Positions 1 through 5,131 of a stretch of DNA of 5,131 nucleotides are shown here, in pieces. The notes under the pieces were generated by a model. The model searched no databases. It was not told where the DNA came from and was given only the letters and a program-made list of their open reading frames with translations. The position numbers were made by a program, and so were the translations under genes. The first letter of the stretch is position 1. Every line of letters starts with the position of its first letter. The stretch is from an uncultured Bacteroidota bacterium (lineage in GTDB: Bacteria; Bacteroidota; Bacteroidia; Bacteroidales; VadinHA17), in NCBI GenBank assembly GCA_903865465.1, contig CAIPJU010000399.1:1-5131 (forward strand), in the 5' to 3' direction.

Positions 1-1503
1 ATCCTCACCGGAAATACCTATCCCATTATCTTTTATATCGATGCGAATGGTTTCCTTGTCAGGGTTACAGGTCGATATTGTAATTTCCCCATTTTCAAGT
101 ACGGCTTCGGAGGCATTAACCAAAACAGCCACACAGGCCTGTTTTATCTGATTTGCACTGCAAAAAACAACCTCTTTTTGTGCGGCAAGGTCCGAGATAA
201 AGACGATATTCTTAATTTTTATGGAGTGAGTCATCAACTCATAAGTCTCCTGAAGAATCTTGTGCAGATGTTTTGATTCGAAGTTTTCCTGACCTTTCTT
301 CGAAAAATCGAGAAGTCCTCTGACAATCTCACCGCATCGTTTTGTTTCGTTTTCAATGAGCTTAAGATGCTTCAGCACGCTCTCCTTTTTGGCAGCATCC
401 ATATCGGGATTGCTAAGCTGCTTATGTATGAGCTTGGTATAAACGAGAATTCCGGAAAGAGGATTGTTGATCTCATGCGCGACAGAAGCAGAAAGCCTGC
501 CCAGTGAGGCAATCCTCTCAATATGAATCAACTCGCTCTGAGCAGCTCCAAGCTCCTCTGATTTTTTCTGAACCTTGTATTCAAGCTGCCTCGACCAGTT
601 TTTGAGCTCTTCATTAGCCTTTTGAAGATTATCGAGCATATCATTGAAGGCTTCCGACACCATTCTCATATCACCAAGCTGATTGGGCTTTATTTTAAGC
701 CTTGTATCCTTATTACCATTTGAGACCGCAACACTTGCCTTTATTATCTCATTTAGCGGTTTCTTCACCTTCTCCCTTGTAAAGAGAATCAGTGTAGCCA
801 GCATCAGGAAAGTGATTAATGTGGCCAGAAAGAAATATTTCGTAGAAGATCTGCTTACGGCATTGTCGAGCTTATCCAAAGGCATTTTTATAACGAATGA
901 TCCCAAAACCTCGTCACCCTCTTTGTGAGCATGACAGGAACTCGTATAGCACGACTTTTCATTCAGAATGGGGGATCTTATTAAAAGATGCCTGTGATCA
1001 TTGTCATTCATGTTCATACTGCAACCGCTTTTAATCTCCATTATATGGTACGATTTCTCCTTAAGCGGAAACATTGATCTGATGTTGCTGTGGCAGCTGC
1101 GGCAATCGGGATTACTATGATTTGTTGTTTGTGCAGAAAATGAGGTGTAAACAAGACTATCGTTAGCATCGTACATGTTAACATCATCTATACCGGTCAT
1201 GGTATTAATTACATCAAGGATATTCTGAAGCGAACTCTTGTCGTTTGCAAGCATTGAGTGGTAAAGTGCACCTTCGACTATTGACCCGATATTATTACCA
1301 TTCTGCCGGATAACGGTGTTCATGTTCTGCTCGTACACCGAATTGAAGATAAGACCGAATGACAAAAACAGAATAACCGATGAAATCGTTATTAAATAAA
1401 CAACCCTGCTGTAAATAGAGGAGCGGAACCTTAGATACTTATCAATAAATTCCTTAATATGCTTCCTTTCAGGTACTGAACCGTCATTCTCATACTGATC
1501 CAT
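1..1503 (-). CDS. Membrane sensor histidine kinase with periplasmic c-type heme motifs (3' end beyond the window)
   Basis: This is an open frame of 501 codons from ATG (1503-1501) that leaves the window without a stop. A short cytoplasmic N-terminus precedes TM1 (about residues 34-54). A periplasmic domain of about 170 residues follows, then TM2 (about 223-241), a HAMP linker (about 242-295), a coiled-coil-like stretch (about 290-328) and a HisKA domain. The H-box reads VAHEINNPLSG with phospho-acceptor H343. The N-box is around LVNASEAV (N463), and the frame is cut at the G1 box DNGIG (492-496), so the ATP lid and G2 lie outside. The periplasmic domain holds a canonical heme c motif CRSCH (C134, C137, H138) and a CX4CH variant (C185, C190, H191) just before VLGSFVIKMPL. 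From memory, this pair resembles double-cysteine-motif sensor kinases of anaerobic Proteobacteria. Likely role: a redox or gas-ligand sensor phosphorylating a response regulator not seen here. No Shine-Dalgarno sequence precedes the start. Confidence 0.93.
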   Translation of the reverse strand, partial: MDQYENDGSVPERKHIKEFIDKYLRFRSSIYSRVVYLITISSVILFLSFGLIFNSVYEQNMNTVIRQNGNNIGSIVEGALYHSMLANDKSSLQNILDVINTMTGIDDVNMYDANDSLVYTSFSAQTTNHSNPDCRSCHSNIRSMFPLKEKSYHIMEIKSGCSMNMNDNDHRHLLIRSPILNEKSCYTSSCHAHKEGDEVLGSFVIKMPLDKLDNAVSRSSTKYFFLATLITFLMLATLILFTREKVKKPLNEIIKASVAVSNGNKDTRLKIKPNQLGDMRMVSEAFNDMLDNLQKANEELKNWSRQLEYKVQKKSEELGAAQSELIHIERIASLGRLSASVAHEINNPLSGILVYTKLIHKQLSNPDMDAAKKESVLKHLKLIENETKRCGEIVRGLLDFSKKGQENFESKHLHKILQETYELMTHSIKIKNIVFISDLAAQKEVVFCSANQIKQACVAVLVNASEAVLENGEITISTCNPDKETIRIDIKDNGIGISGED

Positions 1504-1554
1504 TGAACTATAACTTAATTGGCTTTTGCCTGAGTTAAAATAACATATTACTCT

Positions 1555-1583
1555 AAAATGGCCGATCAATCACCAGCCATTTT
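1555..1583 (-). repeat. 8-bp inverted repeat upstream of the kinase
   Basis: AAAATGGC (1555-1562) and GCCATTTT (1576-1583) are perfect complements separated by 13 nt, about 50-80 nt upstream of the kinase start. It could be an operator or a weak leader hairpin. At this length in AT-rich sequence chance is a real alternative. Confidence 0.35.
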
Positions 1584-1721
1584 CAAAATGTTAATTTAAG
1601 CAAGTTTTCTGAAAATCCCGATAAACCTGATGCGGAATCAGTCTAATTGATCAGCCTGCATAAAAAGAGACAAGCGATGCTTCAATAATATTTTCCTTAT
1701 GCACAGATTTATTAATAACAT

Positions 1722-1756
1722 ACATCCCGTACGTTTTGATGAATCGTACGGGATGT
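1722..1756 (-). terminator. Perfect 12-bp stem hairpin after the fusion gene, probable terminator or processing site
   Basis: ACATCCCGTACG (1722-1733) pairs perfectly with CGTACGGGATGT (1745-1756) around an 11-nt loop. The hairpin starts 49 nt after the stop codon of the substrate-binding/H-domain gene. On the minus strand only a mixed A/T stretch follows the stem, not a clean U-tract. A T-run exists on the plus-strand side (about 1765-1771), but no plus-strand gene is present to terminate. It may be an intrinsic terminator without a tail, an mRNA 3'-end stabiliser, or an attenuator limiting read-through into the kinase. Confidence 0.55.
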
Positions 1757-1804
1757 CAGGAAGAGTTTTTTGTTTAGGGTGAGGATATTTCCCGCGGCTG
1801 GTTC

Positions 1805-3520
1805 TTAAAATAAATCATAAAACCAGATCTGCCTGGAAGGATCTATGAATTTTGTCTGAAAATCATCCCATACTTCAGGACCCAGATCGGAAAGCACTCC
1901 GTCTTTGATCTCGCCACCATCCTGAAGGACGATCGGCGATAAAGTACCTGTTGCAGCATTAAAAGCCGAAGCAAGGAAGTCTTTAAGACGGGTGAACTCT
2001 CTCTTTATATATTCTTTCTGCTTATCAGCCATAAACATCAACTGATTCTCTTTCAACCAGTTTGAAGGCTCAATCTTATAAATCCATCCATCGTTGTAGG
2101 GCGAATTGTTTATAAGTTCTGAATTATTCAGCAGTTGTATATTCTGTTCTGTTATGGTTCCTGAAACAGGTGCATAAAGGTTCAGATGCTTCCCATTCTG
2201 GACAACAGCAAGGATCTGGTCCCCCTTCTTTATCTTCTTCCCTTCGCCTTTCATCTTAATTTGCGATATAGGACCTGTTACATGTTGCAGAAAATCGTCG
2301 ATACCAACCGTTACAACACCATTCCTGTCCATAAATGCCCAGGTGTGAGTCTTATCATAGTAAAGGCCAGCAGGTATTTTGATTGCGTTTTCACCGGGGA
2401 AAATTCCGGACCTTTTCATTTCAGACTTAACTCCTGCTACAGACGCCTTCCTGACCCTGAGTACGGCATCAATGGCAAATCCTGCTGCAATCAATACTGC
2501 TATAACAAAAAGTATTGCCTTCAGAAGGTAGTTGTCACCAGAGGTCTGAACAGGCTCGACCTTAATATTGAAGAGTTTATCGACAGCACTCTGCCTTTCA
2601 GCTGCAATAAGGTCGGAATAGCCTTCGGCAAAAAGATATTTCTGACCTTTTGAAACAAGCCACCCTAAAAAGGCAGTTTGCTTAGGATCAGTAGTCTGTA
2701 TTGTTGTTGCTGCGTATATATTTGTTATAAGCGATTTCGGATATTTTCCAATCCATACACCTCTCAGGAAGGAGCTGAAATCATCGTATATCTTCTCATT
2801 ATAATCAAGCTTTCCATTTCCGTTTCTGTCAATTGGAAGAAGGCTGACCCCTTGGGCAAAATTCTGATTGTCGAAATCGATGAGGTTGCCCATTTTGCAG
2901 AATCCTATTGCAAAGGGATCGCCCTGAACTGCAGCAATAAGATCATTACTATTTTCGACAAACAGGCTCCCTGCCGGCGTTTGTCCGGTTTTCAGGAACT
3001 CATTCAGATTATCCTGAACTGATTTCTCATTCAATATATAATAGGTGGCCTTCTCTTTCTGCTCTCCATTAAGGAGTGTTCCCCAATTTCCAGCCCCTGT
3101 TTTTGTAAGGAACCTGTTTAATAACTCTACTGAAATGCCTTGTTCATTAATCTCTTTGAGATAGGGATTCGATGAATTAAAGACCGGAACAATAACATCC
3201 CTGCCAATAACCATTTTCCATGCCGTTCTGCTCATATTTTCCGGCAGAAAGCTGTCAGGGACCAACCCTATGACATTCCCTTTGAAAAGCATGGCTGCAT
3301 CATTGCCTGTGGATGCATTCAAAACCTTAACCCTGATACCTGGTTCAATAGCCGAATATTCGGTTGCCCATCTTTCGGCAAGGCTCTTTAATTCAGGTGA
3401 ACAGATAACTTTAATAGAATCGATGGATGCTGATTTGTTCGCTGCAACTGAAAAGGAAGCAGTGAAGCTTAAAACAGCTGCCATGAGTGCTATTGACTTA
3501 AAACAACTTATTCTTTTCAT
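1805..3520 (-). CDS. Periplasmic substrate-binding domain fused through a TM helix to a GcvH-like (lipoyl-type) domain
   Basis: This complete 571-residue protein starts at ATG (3520-3518), where a signal peptide begins (charged MKRISCFK, hydrophobic core, cleavage likely after SVA or VAA near 26-27). Residues about 30-315 resemble a PstS-like type II substrate-binding domain (SPELKSLAERWATEY; AAVQGDPFAIGF). Inside it lies an EF-hand-like calcium loop (D231, N233, N235, G236, D239, E242). One TM helix spans about 331-354, followed by RVRK, which places the C-terminal half in the cytoplasm. Residues about 383-487 match the glycine cleavage H fold: THTW (like KEHEW of GcvH), VTVGIDDF, KKGDQILAVV, LYAPVSG and PYNDGWIYKIEP. 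The nearest lysine to the lipoyl site is K444 (QNGK), displaced by one residue. A tail of about 70 residues (LQDGG, VWDDFQTKF) follows. The length and tail exclude a housekeeping GcvH. Likely role: a transmembrane solute or redox sensor paired with the downstream kinase (inference). The ligand is unknown. Confidence 0.88.
   Translation of the reverse strand: MKRISCFKSIALMAAVLSFTASFSVAANKSASIDSIKVICSPELKSLAERWATEYSAIEPGIRVKVLNASTGNDAAMLFKGNVIGLVPDSFLPENMSRTAWKMVIGRDVIVPVFNSSNPYLKEINEQGISVELLNRFLTKTGAGNWGTLLNGEQKEKATYYILNEKSVQDNLNEFLKTGQTPAGSLFVENSNDLIAAVQGDPFAIGFCKMGNLIDFDNQNFAQGVSLLPIDRNGNGKLDYNEKIYDDFSSFLRGVWIGKYPKSLITNIYAATTIQTTDPKQTAFLGWLVSKGQKYLFAEGYSDLIAAERQSAVDKLFNIKVEPVQTSGDNYLLKAILFVIAVLIAAGFAIDAVLRVRKASVAGVKSEMKRSGIFPGENAIKIPAGLYYDKTHTWAFMDRNGVVTVGIDDFLQHVTGPISQIKMKGEGKKIKKGDQILAVVQNGKHLNLYAPVSGTITEQNIQLLNNSELINNSPYNDGWIYKIEPSNWLKENQLMFMADKQKEYIKREFTRLKDFLASAFNAATGTLSPIVLQDGGEIKDGVLSDLGPEVWDDFQTKFIDPSRQIWFYDLF
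2795..2830 (-). other. EF-hand-like calcium-binding loop in the substrate-binding domain
   Basis: Residues 231-242 (DRNGNGKLDYNE) match every ligand position of a 12-residue EF-hand/dockerin loop: D at 1, N at 3 and 5, G at 6, hydrophobic L at 8, D at 9 and E at 12. The loop sits in the exported half, where calcium is available, so structural calcium binding is likely. The flanking helices of a full EF-hand are not evident from sequence alone. Confidence 0.7.
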
Positions 3521-3568
3521 AATGATAGATATAACTGGCGGTACTTAATTCGAATTCTTTCAATGGAC

Positions 3569-3597
3569 GTAATGAATATCATTCGATAAATCATTAC
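3569..3597 (-). repeat. Inverted repeat at the 5' end of the inferred leader
   Basis: GTAATGA and TCATTAC (plus strand 3569-3575 and 3591-3597) can pair over 7 bp around a 15-nt loop. If the sigma-54 start is right, this hairpin begins at about +2 of the transcript. A competing short hairpin, AATGA-TAT-TCATT on the minus strand, shares the 3' arm. It could be a leader stem-loop or an operator. The AT-rich composition makes chance pairing plausible. Confidence 0.3.
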
Positions 3598-3609
3598 ATG
3601 TTTATTAAT

Positions 3610-3624
3610 TCAACAATAGTGCCA
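3610..3624 (-). promoter_or_regulatory. Probable sigma-54 (RpoN) -24/-12 promoter for the fusion gene
   Basis: On the minus strand the sequence reads TTGGCAC, then TATTG, then TTGA. The RpoN consensus is YTGGCAC, five bases, then TTGC. The -24 element is a full match with its GG, the spacing is exact, and the -12 element differs only in its last base (A for C). The inferred transcription start is near 3598, giving a leader of about 78 nt before the ATG at 3520. A sigma-54 promoter needs an enhancer-binding activator, which fits control by an NtrC-type response regulator outside the window. Confidence 0.55.
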
Positions 3625-3626
3625 AT

Positions 3627-3653
3627 AAAAAATCAGGACCCAAGATCCTGATT
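3627..3653 (-). terminator. Intrinsic terminator downstream of the oxidoreductase gene
   Basis: AATCAGGA (3631-3638) and TCCTGATT (3646-3653) form a perfect 8-bp stem with a 7-nt loop. On the minus strand the stem runs straight into Ts (six in a row counting the last two stem bases), the form of a rho-independent terminator. It lies about 155 nt after the oxidoreductase stop codon and ends just before the sigma-54-like element, insulating the fusion gene from read-through. Confidence 0.7.
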
Positions 3654-3696
3654 CAATGCCATTTACTTAATTCAAATCAATCTGCAATACAAAGGG

Positions 3697-3719
3697 ATGT
3701 GTTGAATTTAATTACACAT
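3697..3719. promoter_or_regulatory. Dyad-symmetric site, candidate activator-binding sequence
   Basis: ATGTGT (3697-3702) and ACACAT (3714-3719) are perfect inverted half-sites spaced 11 bp, with half-site centres 17 bp apart (under two helical turns). The dyad centre lies about 110 bp upstream of the inferred sigma-54 start, within the usual range for enhancer-binding proteins. A TTACAC element overlapping its right half recurs at 3749-3754. No specific regulator is recognised. Confidence 0.35.
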
Positions 3720-3807
3720 TTAATACAAAATACCTTTATTGAATTGATTTACACTTGGTTTACGCAATGTGCATATTTATTATACAGGTGTTTAATTATT
3801 CAACATT

Positions 3808-5004
3808 TTATGCCGGAATAACCTGCTGGATAATGGTTCCGGAATTTTTTTCCTTCAACATTATTTTTTTTGTGCCATCGGGCATCTTCTCCTCTTTTAT
3901 CAGATAATGCAAATCGTCATATTCTATCAGATCTGAATTTGAATTCACTTTCTGCGACCCCCTCCAAACTCTTAGCTCGACAGGTTCCCACCTTTTGGTT
4001 TTTGCAGAGAGGTAACAGGCATCCATAATTGCATTTACAATATAGCCATCATAAAAACTCTCTTTGGGATTCTCATTTTTTTCCAATGAATCGAGCATAT
4101 CAGTAAACATATCATTGTAGCCAAGAGAATTGACCTCATCGCCTACCGGGAAGAGCCATCCTGCATCACTTTCTGTTTTTTCCGAGACATAGTTTCCAGT
4201 ACTTCCCGTTGTGAATACTTCAATGCCCGTCCTAAGCCAATGGTCGAGCCTGATGGTCCCTTCAGTACCAGATACTTCATCCCTGAGGTCCATACCGCCC
4301 CTGAAATTCCAGCTCACCTCGATCTGAGAGATTGCACCTGACTCGTATTTAATCAAAGCTATTGCATGATCTTCAGCATCAATTGGTTTCACCTGGGTTT
4401 CCGCCCAGCAGATAACCTCAAGGGGTCTGACATTTTTGCCAATATAATTTCTGCCTATCTCGATACAATGACAACCGAGATCGACCAGAGCCCCGCCTCC
4501 CGATTTTGTTTTGTCCCAGAACCAGGCACTGTGAGGACCGGAATGTGCTTCGCGCGATTTAGTCCAGAGTATTCTTCCGCATGAACCATTTTTAATCAGC
4601 CCGATTGCCTTAAGCGTTTTTGGTGTATAAACCAGATCTTCGAGATAGCCGTGAAAAATACCGGCTTCCTCAACTGCATCCAGTATCTCTTTTGCATCTT
4701 TCCCGTTCATCCCAAGTGGTTTTGTACAGAGGACCCCTTTCCCGGCACGGCAGGCCATAAGAATTGCTTCTTTATGCAGATAATTAGGAAGCCCTATAAC
4801 AACTACCTCACATTCAGGATCTTCAATAGCCTCCTTCATGTTAGTGCTGTATTTGGGAATATTCCATTTAAGGGCGAAGTTTCTTGCAGTATCTTCATGC
4901 GCAGAACATACATGAACAATTTTATCCTGCCTGCGATGACCTGTAAGGGACATTGTATAGAAAGCCCCTATCAGCCCGGTTCCAAGTAATGAGATTTTTT
5001 TCAT
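3808..5004 (-). CDS. Gfo/Idh/MocA-family NAD(P)-dependent oxidoreductase
   Basis: The preferred start is the ATG at 5004-5002, giving 398 residues beginning MKKISLLGTGLIG. An in-frame TTG three codons upstream is a less likely start, and neither has a Shine-Dalgarno sequence. An N-terminal Rossmann fold carries GTGLIG (residues 8-13), the family's PNYLH strand end (73-77) and CTKPL (93-97), where K95 takes the place of the EKP lysine. The C-terminal substrate and dimerisation domain includes SGGGALVDLGCHCIE, with D175 and H179 at the usual catalytic positions. The protein probably oxidises or reduces a sugar, inositol or related polyol with NAD(H) or NADP(H) in the cytoplasm; no signal peptide is seen. 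The substrate cannot be told from sequence. The final 50 or so residues (EYDDLHYLIKEEK onward) extend past the core fold. It appears monocistronic, closed by the terminator at 3653-3627. Confidence 0.92.
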   Translation of the reverse strand: MKKISLLGTGLIGAFYTMSLTGHRRQDKIVHVCSAHEDTARNFALKWNIPKYSTNMKEAIEDPECEVVVIGLPNYLHKEAILMACRAGKGVLCTKPLGMNGKDAKEILDAVEEAGIFHGYLEDLVYTPKTLKAIGLIKNGSCGRILWTKSREAHSGPHSAWFWDKTKSGGGALVDLGCHCIEIGRNYIGKNVRPLEVICWAETQVKPIDAEDHAIALIKYESGAISQIEVSWNFRGGMDLRDEVSGTEGTIRLDHWLRTGIEVFTTGSTGNYVSEKTESDAGWLFPVGDEVNSLGYNDMFTDMLDSLEKNENPKESFYDGYIVNAIMDACYLSAKTKRWEPVELRVWRGSQKVNSNSDLIEYDDLHYLIKEEKMPDGTKKIMLKEKNSGTIIQQVIPA

Positions 5005-5131
5005 TTGAGTCAATTGAATAAAAATGTACTAAGAGTAATGGCAATCCAGTTTCGGATTTTAAGGAAAACAATTTAAAAAAATTATCTGAATAAACATAAA
5101 AATTAAGGAGGATCAGATCCTTTTTAATCAA
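5005..5131. other. AT-rich upstream region of the oxidoreductase
   Basis: This 127-bp stretch at the window edge holds no convincing gene. It presumably includes the leader and promoter of the oxidoreductase, but I see no clear -33/-7 or sigma-54 match. A short inverted repeat, AAGGA (5105-5109) with TCCTT (5118-5122), lies near the edge and is followed by AATTTTT on the minus strand. It might be the end of an upstream transcript, but the stem is too weak to call. Confidence 0.4.

Larger units (their letters stand above)
1504..1804. other. Intergenic gap between the fusion gene and the kinase
   Basis: This 301-bp AT-rich gap shows no convincing ORF, tRNA or other RNA gene. It holds a strong 12-bp hairpin (1722-1756) and a weaker 8-bp inverted repeat (1555-1562 with 1576-1583) about 50 nt before the kinase start. 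I found no sigma-54 site and no clear Bacteroidota-type TAnnTTTG promoter on the minus strand. It therefore remains open whether the kinase has its own promoter or is reached by read-through. Confidence 0.6.
3521..3807. other. Regulatory intergenic region upstream of the fusion gene
   Basis: This 287-bp, strongly AT-rich gap contains no credible ORF. On the minus strand it holds, in order, a dyad (3719-3697), a terminator hairpin with T-run (3653-3627), a sigma-54-like promoter (3624-3610) and a leader of about 78 nt with a 5'-proximal inverted repeat (3597-3569). The terminator separates the oxidoreductase transcript from the fusion-gene transcript. Confidence 0.65.

Noticed and set aside
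683..928. Plus-strand 81-codon ORF
   Set aside because: It lies antisense inside the kinase, over HAMP and TM2 codons, and has no recognisable domain. The minus frame shows clear kinase motifs.
2186..3022. Plus-strand ORFs of 155 and 114 codons
   Set aside because: Both are antisense to the fusion gene, low in complexity and without domain features.
1805..3520. Simple housekeeping gcvH or pstS assignment
   Set aside because: A housekeeping GcvH is a soluble protein of about 130 residues and PstS lacks a TM helix and lipoyl-type domain. No gcvT/gcvP or pstCAB genes flank this one.
3270..3548. Plus-strand 92-codon ORF across the start of the fusion gene
   Set aside because: It is an antisense shadow of the signal peptide and N-terminal binding domain, with no motif of its own.
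4366..4989. Plus-strand ORFs of 72 and 112 codons
   Set aside because: Both are antisense to the oxidoreductase, whose Rossmann and catalytic motifs establish the minus frame.
5011..5013. TTG as the oxidoreductase start
   Set aside because: The ATG at 5004-5002 gives the usual short N-terminus right before the Rossmann strand, and the TTG has no ribosome-binding support.
5105..5112. AAGGAGGA on the plus strand as a ribosome-binding site
   Set aside because: No start codon follows within the remaining 19 bases, and the three genes here show no Shine-Dalgarno use, so it is most likely chance.
4922..5131. Minus-strand 69-codon ORF at the right edge
   Set aside because: It starts at TTG in AT-rich sequence, ends inside the oxidoreductase in another frame and shows no recognisable motif.
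1..5131. CRISPR array, insertion sequence, tRNA or rRNA
   Set aside because: No regularly spaced repeats, transposase-like frame with terminal inverted repeats, or cloverleaf-like sequence was found on either strand.

Overview
The window carries three genes, all on the minus strand and all separated by AT-rich gaps. Read in the direction of transcription (from high to low coordinates) they are: a Gfo/Idh/MocA-family oxidoreductase (5004-3808); an unusual membrane protein that joins a periplasmic PstS-like substrate-binding domain, one transmembrane helix and a cytoplasmic glycine-cleavage-H-like (lipoyl-type) domain (3520-1805); and the first 501 codons of a sensor histidine kinase whose periplasmic domain carries c-type heme motifs (1503 to beyond position 1). 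The low-to-moderate GC content, the lack of Shine-Dalgarno sequences before all three starts, and the protein flavour suggest a Bacteroidota-type or related anaerobic, sediment-type bacterium. This is inference; the window has no phylogenetic marker.

The best-structured non-coding region is 3521-3807. A hairpin followed by a T-run on the minus strand (3653-3627) looks like an intrinsic terminator for the oxidoreductase. It runs directly into a close match to a sigma-54 (-24/-12) promoter (3624-3610), which would start a transcript about 78 nt before the fusion gene. A 23-bp dyad lies about 110 bp upstream of the inferred start, where an enhancer-binding activator could bind. The 301-bp gap 1504-1804 holds a perfect 12-bp-stem hairpin and a weaker inverted repeat.

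Working model (inference): the fusion protein and the heme kinase form a signalling or redox-sensing module. One arm senses a periplasmic solute and passes through the membrane to a GcvH-like domain. The other senses redox state or a ligand at periplasmic heme and passes it to a HisKA/HATPase kinase core. A sigma-54 activator encoded outside the window may be the response regulator. The H-like domain has a lysine near the canonical lipoylation site but displaced by one residue, so whether it is lipoylated is open. The oxidoreductase appears to be an independent neighbour.
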